64,000 nucleotides of DNA from Gavia stellata (taxonomy: Eukaryota > Chordata > Aves > Gaviiformes > Gaviidae): contig NW_026776913.1 in assembly GCF_030936135.1 (NCBI RefSeq), positions 1,302,001 to 1,366,000 on the forward strand, in the 5' to 3' direction. Position 1 is the first letter of the stretch. Each line of letters starts with the position of its first letter. The notes beneath the pieces are model-generated. The model was given only the letters and a program-made list of their open reading frames with translations. It had not been told where the DNA came from and did not search any database. The position numbers were made by a program, and so were the translations under genes. This document shows positions 44,036-55,909 of the stretch, piece after piece.

Positions 44036-44971
44036 ATGTCCAACGGCAGCTCCATCACCCAGTTCCTCCTCCTGGCATTCACAGACATGCGTCAGCTGCA
44101 GCTCTTGCACTTCTGCCTCTTCCTGGGCATCTACCTGGCTGCCCTCCTGGGCAATGGCCTCATCATCACCGCCATAGCCTGCGACCACCACCTCCACAGC
44201 CCCATGTACTTCTTCCTCCTCAACCTCTCCCTCCTCGACCTGGGCTCCATCTCCACCACTCTCCCCAAAGCCATGGCCAATTCCCTCTGGGACACCAGGG
44301 CCATCTCCTACTCGGGATGTGCTGCCCAAGTATTCCTGCTTGTCTTTTTCATGTCAGCAGAATTGTATCTTCTCACTGTCATGTCCTATGACCGCTACAT
44401 TGCCATCTGCAAACCCCTGCACTATGGGACCCTCCTGGGCAGCAGAGCTTGTGTGAAAATGGCAGCAGCTGCCTGGGGCAGTGGGTTGCTTTACGCTGTG
44501 CTGCACACAGCCAATACATTTTCACTACCACTCTGCAAAGGCAATACCTTGGACCAGTTCTTCTGTGAAATTCCACAGATCCTCAAGCTCTCCTGCTCAG
44601 ACACCTACCTCAGGGAAGTTGGACTTCTTGTGGTTAGTTTCTGTTTAGTCTTTGGCTGTTTTGTTTTCATTGTGCTGTCCTATGTGCAGATCTTGAGGGC
44701 CGTGCTGAGGATCCCCTCTGAGCAGGGACGGCACAAAGCCTTTTCCACGTGCCTCCCTCACCTGGCCGTGGTCTCCCTGTTTCTCAGCACTGGAGTGTTT
44801 GCCCACCTGAAGCCCCCCTCTATCTCCTCCCCATCCCTGGACCTGGTGGTGGCAGTTCTGTACTCGGTGGTGCCTCCAGCAGTGAACCCCCTCATCTACA
44901 GCATGAGGAACCAGGAGCTCAAGGATGCCTTTTGGAACCTGACCCCATGGATGCTGTTTTACAGAAAATAA
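44036..44971 (+). CDS. Olfactory receptor, OR14-like (OR4)
   Basis: A 311-residue odorant receptor beginning MSNGSSITQF, with the glycosylation site now N3-G-S (a valid N-X-S). All family marks are present: PMYFF, SYDRYIAICKP, FFCEIP, SYVQIL, KAFSTC and NPLIY. The ATG lies 23 bases after the acceptor AG at 44011-44012. Differences from paralogues: ACVKM for ACVHM in TM4, LCKGNTLDQ in the second outer loop, and TM5 VSFCLVFG. It lies in the spacer of the second inverted duplication, so its orientation could be changed by recombination between the arms. A poly(A) signal lies at 45160-45165. Confidence 0.95.
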   Translation: MSNGSSITQFLLLAFTDMRQLQLLHFCLFLGIYLAALLGNGLIITAIACDHHLHSPMYFFLLNLSLLDLGSISTTLPKAMANSLWDTRAISYSGCAAQVFLLVFFMSAELYLLTVMSYDRYIAICKPLHYGTLLGSRACVKMAAAAWGSGLLYAVLHTANTFSLPLCKGNTLDQFFCEIPQILKLSCSDTYLREVGLLVVSFCLVFGCFVFIVLSYVQILRAVLRIPSEQGRHKAFSTCLPHLAVVSLFLSTGVFAHLKPPSISSPSLDLVVAVLYSVVPPAVNPLIYSMRNQELKDAFWNLTPWMLFYRK

Positions 44972-45159
44972 CCTGCCTCCCCTCCTCTCCACATTTCCCA
45001 GAGATTCTCTTAGGCCACAAGTCGGCATTTTCCTCTTGTGATAATTCTACTCATGAAAAATTTTCTCGGTTTATACTCCTTCTGTTGAGTCTTGGTGGTG
45101 TCATGGGTCACCCTTGCACAACACTGTGTCAGCTGTGGCCTGTCCAATGGCAGCTTTTC

Positions 45160-45165
45160 AATAAA
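45160..45165 (+). terminator. Poly(A) signal AATAAA after OR4
   Basis: 189 bases after the OR4 stop, followed by GGGGATCTCCC as in the OR1 3' end at 2018. Confidence 0.6.
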
Positions 45166-45329
45166 AGGGGATCTCCCAGGTGCAGTGCCTGAAGGCTGGT
45201 TTCTTCCTACAGAGTTGCTCCCAAGAAAATATCCATAGAGTTGCTCTTTTAAAGTTTCTGTTCTCCTTTTGTTCTCAGTGTTTTTGGTGTTAAGCTCATG
45301 GTAAGGTTGGGTTCCAGAGCCTGGACTCT

Positions 45330-45608
45330 CAGCCCAGCCCGTTCTCAGGCAGCTCCAGCTACATCAGGTGCTCATGGCCTTGTCCCGACAAATACTGAAA
45401 ATCTCCATCGACTGATCACCCACCAACTGGCCTGAGTCCTTGCTCCAGTGTTTGGCTCTGAGGGATTTCTCAAAAACCCAGCTCTCAGCTTCTCCTTGTC
45501 CATCACGTGCTCCAGGCCCCAACCATCCTTCTGGCCTCTGCAGGACTCGCTCCAGCCTGCCAGGGTCCTTCTTGTGCTGGGGAGCCCCATACTAGACACA
45601 GCAGTCCT
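45330..45608 (-). mobile_element. Diverged CR1 fragment
   Basis: The reverse complement keeps weak CR1 text; the best part is 'cttgtgctggggagccccat' with 'gacacagcagtcctgatgtg', matching the FWAPQ/YCVQ region. It is cut by the LTR remnant that follows. Confidence 0.6.
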
Positions 45609-45884
45609 GATGTGGTCCTGTGGTGGGTTGACTTTGACCAGCAGCCAGACACCAACCCAGCTGCTCAGTCACTCCCCCTACTCAACAGGGCCAAGGGAGA
45701 AAATAAGATGGACTAGCTCATGGGTCAAAGTGAAGACAGGGACATCGCTTACTAATTCCTGTCACCGGCAAAGAAGAGCTGACTTGGGGAAGAGAAATTT
45801 AATTTATTGTCAATTAAAAGAGATTTGGATAGTGAGAAGATCTAACAGAAATATTAAAGAACATTTCCCCACCCCGCTCCAAGG
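45609..45884 (+). mobile_element. Truncated avian retroviral LTR remnant
   Basis: Begins TGGTGGGTTGACTTTGACCA and continues with the 'aaaataagatgg' and 'gtgaagacagg' text of common avian LTRs. It ends exactly where arm D begins, with no partner LTR. A fossil; family not assigned. Confidence 0.55.
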
Positions 45885-46510
45885 CACAAAGCCTTGGGTT
45901 GATCCAGTTTCCCTCTGGGTGACTTCTTACACCACAGCACTGCCCTTCGAGTGACATTTCTCTTTCCTCGTGTCCAGTCTGGAGCTCTCCAGCTGCACTT
46001 TCTGCTATAAGTTCTTTCTCATGCCGTTTCCCACTACGAAGAAAAGATTCGTCATCTCTGAAACCACCTTTCCAGCAGTCAAAGGCTACTCCTATGCTGC
46101 CCTGAGCCTCTCTGCCACAGGGTCAATGCTGCCCAGGTCCCTCAGCCGCCCCACACAGATCATATGCACCCGGTCCCGAATCCCATCTTGGCAGACCTGC
46201 ACTCGACACTCTCTAGTTCCTCCTGACTTCTCCAAACTGGGGAGCCACCCTCTGGGACACACCCATGTGTGTGGAGCCACACCAGTGCTGAGTCAAGGGG
46301 AATGATCACTCAAGTTGTCTGGGTGGCCCACACTCCTCCTAACACAGCCCCACGTGCAGCTGCCCTTGTTCATAGAGACCATACGCTACTGGTTGTAGGG
46401 CATCCCTCGTAGTGCCCAGGCCCTTCTCCTCAGCTGCTCACGTCCCAGCCTGTCCTGATGTATGGGGTTATTCTCCCCACGCCCCCCACCACTGCAGCTC
46501 GGATGCAGAA

Positions 46511-47019
46511 ATGTTGAACCATACGACTGTCACAGAGTTCCTTCTCTTGGGCTTCCCCTCCCTCCACCATCAGGAGTCCCTCATGGCAATCGCTCTCCTG
46601 GCTTCGTACCTGGTGATCTTAGGGACAAACCTGCCGATCATTCCCTCATTCTTGCTGAAGGAGACCTCCACAGTCCCACGTACTTTTCCCTCTGTAACCT
46701 CTCCTGTTTGGAGGTTTTCATCACCATATCCATCATACCCAAAGACGTAGGAAACTTGTGCATGGCCAGCAAAGCCATATCCTGCCCAGGCTGCTTAACT
46801 CAGTGCTACTTCTACTCCCTTCTGGGCTGCATCTTCATGTATGTCCAGCCTTCAAGTCACCTCATTTCCTGAAACAAGGCAGTGGTCCTTCTCAACACAG
46901 TGCCAACTCCTTTGATGAGTCCCTTTATTTTCAGCCTCAGGAACCAGCTGATGAAAGATGCTCTCAAGGCAGGTTTCAAGAGAAGTGGGATAACCTTCAG
47001 AAACTGCTTTTCCACCTGA
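46511..47019 (+). pseudogene. Class II olfactory receptor relic with internal deletion (psiOR-b', arm D)
   Basis: Duplicate of the relic at 39864-40372, sharing the frame change after FLLKE and the loss of TM4-TM6. It starts MLNHTTVTEFLLLG, ends PLMSPFIFSLRNQLMKDALK and stops at 47017-47019. Shared damage shows that the gene was already dead when the arms were duplicated. It has LHSPTYF, nearer the usual PMYF motif than arm C's LHSPTDF. Confidence 0.85.
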
Positions 47020-48672
47020 GGAGAGGTGTTGTAAGTGGATTTTGAAAGGGGAGAGGGGTGGGGAGGGCAAACACATGGTTATGATGCATCTGCAGAAATG
47101 AGACCTCTCTTTCTTAGCAGTGTAAGGACTCCTTAATCGAATATCACACCAGACTCTCTTCTGCAACACGTCATCATAAGACGATCCGCCATAGCAATGC
47201 CTTTCAAATGACCTACAAGCACTTCACAAACCCTGGTGAATACCACAGTGGCATTTTCTAAGCGTGCAAACCAAGACAGAAAGCAACAAGCAGAGGACTT
47301 CATCCCTCCATGGCACACCCAATTCTCAACAAGCTTCACCCTCCTCCAGTTCTCATGCAACTTCGCCTTGCTCCTAAATGTGTTTTCCCGATTATTTTGG
47401 TGGCAGATCTTTGCTGAACCTCTTAGTCTTTAGGAAATGACAGAAAATAGGTGGAACACAATGAAGAGAACAATAACAGCTTGCTTTCTGGACCAAGTGG
47501 CACTTACATCTCTGTTAACCTCCTGGTCAGAACAAAAACATGCCTGAAATTCAGTCCAGTTGAACTGTTGAGAATGACCTCTCTTCTAATTTGGTCCAGA
47601 ATCTAGAACATTGGTCAGGAATGTAGTTGGGAGTAAGAGTGCACCTGTCTCCAGATCACTCATGTTTGGTGAAACAAATGTCCATTCCTTGACACAATGC
47701 TCCCTGAGCCAATACTTCAGCTAATCCAGCACATTCAGTGGAATTAGCTTGTTCAGACATAGACTTTTATAACTTTAATGTCTAAAAAGATGAGTTCATT
47801 CTCTGGCCTCCTTTGATAGCGGGGAAGGATCAGCACTCTAGAGGGTGATATCATCTCCTCCTACAGTGGTCTTCAGGAGAACTGTACTTAGCATCGACTT
47901 GGCAGCTTAGTTTTCCCATAGGGAATGCCAAGTGCCCTGAGCCACATACTGGGCAACGTGTGCTCATTTGCAGAAGGGAGGGACTCTTGCTCAGCGGGGC
48001 CATCCTTTGAAGACATGAGGGTTACAATTGTACCTTAAAGTCTCTCCAAAATTAAAAGGAAACCTCTCCTCTTCTCTAATCCCTGTCACAGTGTTGCCAT
48101 TTAGTGCCAGTGGCTCTTTGCACAGTGGCAGCTATGAAGGGAGACCACGTGTCTTGGTACAGTCCTGTCCTGCCTGTCTTCTCATTCCAGCTCCTCTTTC
48201 TTTAGATACCCTCTCTGTGTGCTTGACACTGCTGAACCCAGATACAGGCAGCGTGGTGGTCAGTGCAGTCAGAGCTGTGGGGCATAAGCTAATGGGCACT
48301 CACACACCTCAGTGGACAGGCAGAGGTTGGGGCAGAGTGTATGGGGCCAGGGTGCCAAGACATGTCCCTTATGTTCTCAACTCTCTTAATCTCTCGCTGT
48401 CTCTTTCTCCATCTTGCTCGTATCTTAGGGATCCATCTCAATCCCTCAGCTCTCTCACAGTTGTCTCTCAGCCATCTACATGGGATGTGATTTAGAGCGA
48501 GCAGTGAATCTGAAGCACCCTCCCCATGGAAGCACCTTCAGGACCAAGGCACCCCAGTGTAGGTGGGGTGAATGACTGAGTAAAAGGGCTCCTCCATTCC
48601 AGGAGCTCTCTGGGCTGTCTAGGTGACTGCCTCGGCCATCTCTAACTTGCTGTAAAGATATGAAGTTTGAGA

Positions 48673-49308
48673 CAGGGAATCATCAGGGACAGTGTTTTTT
48701 CTGACCCAAGCGTTATGAAAGCCCAAAGAGGAGGCGTGGGCAAAGTGCTCTCTCTTTCAGCCACAGACATTCCCTGGGCAGGCAATCCAACAGGTACCAG
48801 GATTTTCCTGGAAACCTGTGCTTGATCATGATCCTGCACGGCCTCAGCCCCCACTCATCCGCGGGACACCCCCCGTCACCATTTCCATGCTGAACAGGGA
48901 TTCCTGAGAACTCAGATGGGAATACTGAGGTCCAGGTGCTGTGTCGCTGCAGGGAGGCAGCCCAAATGCATTCAGAAAGAGAAGATGAGGAGGAAAAGAC
49001 GTTCAGCAAATGATCATCACCCTTGTTCCTTTCCCCTCCTCCTCAGGCAACATCACTTTTCCTCATTTGGCTTAGACAGCTCAGGTGCCTTTTCGCTGGA
49101 ATTCAGTTTTCCCCGCCCTTCCCTCCCTAGTTCACATCTGCTTCTAAGTCTCCTGTCTAACAGACCCTTGGCACTGCCTTCGACTAGCAAGCTAGTAACT
49201 CCTGGCCACTCTCGGTCAGTGGAAAGAGATGGACTGTCCCGGGACAGAATTGTCTCATCAGAAAGCAAATGTTTCAGGGAGTTGAGACCACTAATCCTGT
49301 GTAGTGTC
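48673..49308. other. 636-bp block present only in arm D
   Basis: Arm C joins 'aagtttgaga' directly to 'attcttcctcag', whereas arm D has this block between them. 'ttgagac' occurs at 48667-48673 and again at 49282-49288, so slippage or microhomology is possible. No transposon ends or protein recognised; it may be an insertion in D or a deletion in C. Confidence 0.75.
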
Positions 49309-49784
49309 CATTCTTCCTCAGGGTGAAGATCAGTCTATGGCACGATGTGTTGCCCTAAAGGCTTTTTTGCATGATGGAGCTTTTCTGTCGGGCCCCTCTT
49401 CCTGTTGCTTGAAAGCAGAACTTGGCTAACGTCTATGCCAGGTAGTATGGGGAATAACTTCATGTGTCATAATCTAATGTGAGCAAATGGACATTCTCTC
49501 TCATTCCACAGAAATAGGCACCTCAGTGCGGCAACTCATCTCTCTCATGAGAGGAGGTTCTTCCAAGAAGAGCAGTTTGGCCCTCTCAAAGAACCTCTTC
49601 CTGCCCTTTCACGAGGAATGGAGCCCCTAAGCCAAGTGTGAATTCAGTCAGAGGAGGGAAAACCGCCATGTTGTCTCTGGCAGTGACTCCTTCACGATTC
49701 CTTTGTACAACAAACACAGAAGCGCATGCCCTTCCTCAGGTTCCCTTCCTGCCAGGTGGGGAAAAGAAGGTCCTACAGCACTTC

Positions 49785-49834
49785 ATGGAGAAAGAGGAAT
49801 GGGACAAGCGGACATCACCAGTGGAGTTCCTCCT
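49785..49834 (+). pseudogene. 5' fragment of a class II olfactory receptor, cut by the provirus
   Basis: MEKEEWDKRTSPVEFLL matches the start of psiOR-a (37731 downward). Here the early stop seen in psiOR-a is absent, since TCACCA replaces TGACCA. The rest of the gene is not found on the far side of the provirus. Confidence 0.85.
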
Positions 49835-50433
49835 TGTGCTGATTTTGGCTGGGATGGGGTTAACTTTCTTCATAGCAGCTAGTATGGGGCTGTGTTTTGG
49901 ATTTGGGCTGGAAACAGTGTTGATAAAGCAGGGATGGTTTAGTTACTGCTGAACAGGGCTCACACAGAGCCAAGGCCTTTTCTGCTCCTCACCCCACCCC
50001 ACCAGTGAGTGGGCTGGGGGTGCACGGGAAGTTGGGAGGGAACACAGCCGGGACAGCTGACCCCAACTGACCAAAGGGATATTCCATACCATATGACATC
50101 ATGCTCAGTATATAAAGCCGGGGGAGGAAGAAGAAAGGTGGGGACATTCGGAGTAATGGCGTTTGTCTTCCCGAGCAACCGCTACGCGTGATAGAGCCCT
50201 GCTTCCCTGCAGATAGCTGAACACATGCCTGCCGACGGGAAGTGGTGAATTAATTCCTTCTTTCGCTTTGCTTCTCCGCACAGTGTTCTTTTGCTCTACC
50301 TATTAAACTGTTTTTATCTCAGCCCACGAGTTTTCTCACTTTTACTCTTCTGGTTCTCTCCCCCACCCCACCTGGGGGGAGTGAGTGAGCGGCTGTGTGG
50401 TGCTTAGTTGCCAGCTGGGCTTAAACCACGAAA
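49835..50433 (+). repeat. ERVL 5' LTR
   Basis: Begins TGTGCTG and ends shortly after TTAAACCACGA. Contains a TATATAAA-like box near 50108 and ATTAAA near 50303. The left flank is receptor-relic DNA of arm D. Confidence 0.9.
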
Positions 50434-50441
50434 GTCCTTTT

Positions 50442-50459
50442 TGGCGCCCAACGTGGGGC
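50442..50459 (+). other. Retroviral primer-binding site, tRNA-Lys(1,2)-like
   Basis: TGGCGCCCAACGTGGGGC begins 8 bases after the 5' LTR and equals the Lys(1,2)-type binding site known from other retroviruses. Confidence 0.8.
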
Positions 50460-53400
50460 TCGAAGGGTTTGAGATAATAACAGATTCAACAGAACTTCTA
50501 TCCTTTAAAAGTTATAGGTCAACATTAGTCTGTTTAATTTGCACCATGATCTTCTTTTTGCTGTATCTGTTAAAGATTGGCCTGTGCTTTTTCAGTATGC
50601 TGTGCTCTGCAGTAATTAGTGACATTTTGCCTGGAAGATTTGTTTTTAAAATGTTGACCTTGAGCTGGGTAATCTGGTGTTTGGTCTCTGGGCTGAGGCC
50701 ATTACTGTATTTTGGGTACCATCTCATGGAGATACTTCACAATTATACTCCTTCTGAGAGTTTTTTTGTGGAGGAAATACAGAACAGCACCCTTGCTTCC
50801 TTCTTCTGTGATGTTGTCTCCCTCATGACAATGACCTCTCAGTACCTTGAACATCCTTGGGCAGTTAAAATACTTCTATTGATATTCCTTAGACATATTG
50901 CTTCAGTTTTCTCTAAGGTCAACAAGCAATTTAGGAATATGACCCAGGTTCCACGAGAGTATGGTCATGGGTGGCACGGCATGTGGGAAAATATGGGCAG
51001 GTATCTAGAGAACTTCTCACCTCCAATGATCTGGACTTTCACCCCTGAACAACTACAGGATCCTGATGAAGTGGTAGAATGTTTGAAAAAAAAATGCCAT
51101 GGCTACTCCAGAGAGGCACAACTTACCGTGCTGTGCTGGGCCCTCGCCAGCATCTACCAAACACTGCTTGATACTATGCAGCACCCTCAGGGAGAAGAGA
51201 GGGGAAAGAGATCAGGCACTGTATTCGTCGCCCCTATAACTAAAAAGAAACAGTGGAAGCGGAAATCAGCTCGTTTAGTAAGGGATGAAGAAGCTTCTCC
51301 TAAGAGGGAAAAAGAATCAGAAGAGGCAGCCTCTTCTGCAGCAGAGCAGCCACAGGAACAGGAGGAAGAGGCTGAGATAATCAATGAAACGGAAACCACC
51401 CGCTCCCTATCCCTAAGTGAGCTGCGAGATATGCAAAAAGATTTTAGCCGTCAACCAGGTGAGCTAATTCTCAGCTGGTTGCTTCGATGCTGGGATATTG
51501 GGGCCAGTAGTCAGGAATTGGAGGGTAAGGAAGCCCGGCAGCTGGGATCCCTTGCTAAGGACAAGGCCATTGACAAAGGTATTGGAAAAAAGGCAAGAGT
51601 CCTCAGTCTTTGGCAGAGACTCCTGTCAAGTGTGAAGGACAGGTATCCCTTCAAGGAAGAACTCGCAAAATCTCGAAGGAAATGGACCAACATTGAGGGG
51701 GGCATCCAGTATCTGAGGGAATTAGCCGTGTTGGAGGTGATCTATAATGACCAGGCATGCAAAGACCCGGATGAAATCCAATGCAAACGGTCCATGTGGC
51801 AAAAGTTTGTACGAAATGCAGCAACATCTTACACCCACACCCTGGCGATAATGAACTGGACAGACATTGAGGCACCAACTATAGATGAACTGGCCAGGCA
51901 ACTCCGAGAATACGAAGATAACCTTGCTCCCTCCATGTGTGATTGTGTCTCGGCTGCGGACAGACACAGACTGACTCAAAACATGTTTGAGCAAGCTGAG
52001 AAGGGTAGGTTTTCCTCATCCACTCCAACCAAAGCCTCAGCTATTCAGAGTCAGCCTTTTCCTGTTCAAGCGAAAGGGTACCGGTGGCGCACACCACGTG
52101 CAACCCTGTGGTTCTTCCTGCGTGACCAGGGGGAGGACATGAGGAAGTGGGATGGTCAACCCACCTGGAGACTAGAAGCTCGGGTGCAGGAACTACAAGG
52201 GAAAACAACAGCCAAAATGCATCCATCCAGGAAAATGACTGCTCCAGTGTCTGTTGGGCAGAGTAGAAGGGCTGACGGTACTTTTGATCCTGATGAAGGG
52301 ACCTCTGTTATGCACTTACAGAAACCAAGTAATGAAGACTCAGACCAGGAGTAGAGGGGCCCTGCTTTCGGCCAGGCGGAGGAAAGGGACAATCGGCTTT
52401 ACTGGACTGTGTGGATTCGATGGCCTGGCACATCAGCCCCACGGGAGTGTAAAGCTCTAGTGGACACCGGTGCCCAGTGTACTTTAATTCCATCAGATTA
52501 CAAGGGGGCGGAATCCATCTGTATTTCTGGAGTGACAGGGGGATCCCACGAACTGTCTGTGTTGGAGGCTGAAGTAAGCCTAACTGGGAATGAGTGGCAA
52601 AAGCACCCTATTGTGACTGGTCCAGAGGCTCCGTGCATCCTTGTCATAGACTATCTCAGGAGATGGTACTTCAGAGACCCAAAAGGGTACCGGTGGGCTT
52701 TTGGTATAGCTGCTTTGAGTACGGAGGAAATTAAACAGCTGTCTAGCTTGCCTGGTCTCTCAGAGGATCCTTCTGTGGTGGGGTTGCTGCAAGTTAAAGA
52801 ACAGCAGGTGCCAATTGCTACCATGACAGTACACCGGCAACAATATCACACCAATCGAGACTCCCTGGTTCCCATCCACAACTTGATCCGTCAACTGGAA
52901 AGTCAAGGAGTGATCAGTAAGACTCATTCACCCTTTAATAGTCCCATATGGCCTGTGCAAAAATCTAACGGAGAGTGGTGGTTAACAGTGGACTATCGAG
53001 GCCTGAATGAAGTCACACCGCCGCTGAGTGCTGCCGTACCAGACATGCTAGAACTTCAATATGAACTGGAGTCAAAGGCTGCCAAATGGTATGCAACAAT
53101 AGATATCGCCAATGCGTTCTTCTCGATCCCTCTGGCAGCAGAGTGCAGGCCACAGTTTGCTTTCACATGGAGGGGTATCCAGTACACCTGGAATCGACTG
53201 CCCCAGGGGTGGAAACATAGTCCTACCATTTGTCATGGGTTGATACAGACTGCACTGGAACAAGGCAAAGCTCCCGAACACCTGCAGTATATTGATGACA
53301 TCATTGTGTGGGGCAACACAGTGGAGGAAGCGTTTGAGAAGGGGAGAAGAATAATCCAGATTCTCCTGAAAGCTGGTTTTGCTATAAAACAAAGTAAGGT

Positions 53401-55909
53401 CAAAGGGCCTGCACAGGAAATTCAGTTTTTAGGAATAAAATGGCAGGATGGGCGTCGCCATATCCCAATGGATGTGATCAATAAAATAACAGCCATGTCT
53501 CCACCAACTAACAAAAAGGAAACACAAGCTTTCTTAGGTGTTGTGGGTTTCTGGAGAATGCATATTCCAAGTTATAGTCTGATCGTGAGCCCTCTCTATC
53601 GAGTGACGCGGAAGAAGAACGACTTTGAATGGGGCCCTGAACAGCAGCAAGCCTTTGAACAAATTAAATGGGAGATAGTTCGTGCAGTAGCGCTTGGGCC
53701 AGTCCGGACAGGGCAAGATGTGAAAAATGTACTTTACACCTCAGCCGGGGATAACGGCCCCACCTGGAGCCTCTGGCAGAAAGCACCTGGGGAGACTCGA
53801 GGTCGACCTCTAGGGTTTTGGAGCCGGGGATATAGGGGATCTGAAGCCCGTTACACTCCAACTGAAAAAGAAATATTAGCAGCATATGAAGGAATTTGAG
53901 CTGCTTCGGAAGTAGTTGGTACTGAAGCACAGCTCCTTTTGGCCCCTCGATTGCCTGTGCTGGGCTGATGTTCAAAGGGAAGATCCCCTCTACGCATCAC
54001 GCAACTGATGCTACATGGAGTAAGTGGGTCGCACTGATAACGCAACGAGCTCGGATGGGAAACCCCGACCGCCCGGGAATCCTGGAAGTGATCATGGACT
54101 GGCCAGAGGGCCAAAACTTCGGAGTGTCACCAGAGGAGGTGACTCGTGCTGAAGAGGCCCCTCTGTATAATGAATTATCAGAGACTGAGAAGCAATATGC
54201 CCTGTTTACAGATGGATCCTGTCGTATTGTGGGAAAACATCGAAGGTGGAAAGCTGCTGTGTGGAGTCCTACGCGACAAGTTGCAGAAACTGCTGAAGGA
54301 CAAGGTGAATCGAGTCAGTTTGCAGAGGTGAAAGCCATTCAGCTGGCTTTAGATATTGCTGAACGAGGGAAATGGCCAGTACTTTATCTCTATACGGACT
54401 CATGGATGGTGGCAAATGCCCTGTGGGGGTGGCTACAGCAATGGAAGCAGAGCAACTGGCAGCGCAGAGGTAAGCCCATCTGGGCTGCTGAATTATGGCA
54501 AGATATTGCTGCTCGGATAGAGAACCTGGTTGTAAAAGTACGTCATGTAGATGCTCACATACCCAAGAGTCGTGCCACTGAAGAACATTGAAACAATGAG
54601 CGGGTGGACCAAGCTGCTAGAATTGAAGTGGCTCAGGTGGATCTGGATTGGGAACATAAGGGTGAGCTATTTGTAGCTCGATGGGCCCATGACACATCAG
54701 GACATTTAGGAAGGGATGCAACATACAAATGGGCTCGTGGTCGAGGGGTGGACTTGACCATTGATGCCATTGCACAGGTTATCCATGAATGTGAAACATG
54801 TGCCATAATCAAACACACTAAGCAGCTAAAGCCTTTTTGGTATAGGGCGATGGCTGAAATATCAATACGGGGAAGCCTGGCAGGTTGATTATATCACACT
54901 ACCACGAACCCGCCACGGGAAGCAGCATGTGCTTACAATGGTGGAAGCAACTACCGGATGGATGGAAACATACCCTGTGACCCATGCCACTGCCCGGAAC
55001 ATCTTGGGCCTTGAAAAGCAAGTTTTATGGCGACACGTCACCCCTAAAAGAATTGAATCCGACAATGGGACTCATTTCCGAAACAACCTCATTAACACCT
55101 GGGCCAAGGAGCATGGCATTGACTGCATGTATCACATCCCCTACCATGCACCAGCCTCCGGGAAAATGGAACGATACAACGCACTGTTAAAAACGACACT
55201 GAAAGCAATGGGTGCTGGGACATTTAAGCATTGGGATACACATTCAGCAGAAGCCACTTGGCTAGTTAACACTAGAGGCTCTGCCAGTCGACCTGGCCCT
55301 GCCCAATCAAAACCCCTGCGCACTGTGGAAGGAGATAAGATTCCCGTAGTACATACAAGGAACTTGCTGGGAAAAACAGTCTGGGTTATTCCTTCCTCAG
55401 GAAAAGGTAAACCTATTCGCCGGGTTATTTTTGCTCAAGGACCTGGGTGCACTTGGTGGGTAATGCAGAAGAATGGGGAAGTCCAGTGTGTACCTCAAGG
55501 TGATTTAATTCTGGGTGAAACTAATCCATAATTTGAGTTATATATTACAGAAATTACTATAGCAGGAACCACCTGAACCAATGAAGGACAAGCCTTACAA
55601 GAAGCAGTGCAAGTGCAGCAGTGACCCGACCTGAGCTGGCTGTGGTACCCAATAACTCCATGCAATACAACACCTCTTCTCTCCTGAGTGACCACCATAA
55701 CAGATGGAGCCCAAAGTTATGGACTACATGAACTCAATGGACATTTATGGACATTTTAGAAATATTTTACAGGGGTGGTCCATAGACTAAGGGAAGGATA
55801 TCTGTGTACTATATCAAAGGATGGGAAGGGCGATGATAGGGAATGAGAACGTTTTGGATGGTGTGAGACCTGAGCATGATGTAAATGGTATGGAATAAGG
55901 GGTGGAGAA

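Larger units (their letters stand above)
45885..49834 (-). repeat. Inverted duplication, arm D
   Basis: Mirror of 37682-40999 but about 630 bases longer because of a block at 48673-49308 absent from arm C. The inner edge abuts an LTR remnant; the outer edge is the first base of the ERVL provirus. Open frames inside (e.g. 48028-48495) are matched in arm C only as DNA and are not called genes. Confidence 0.9.
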
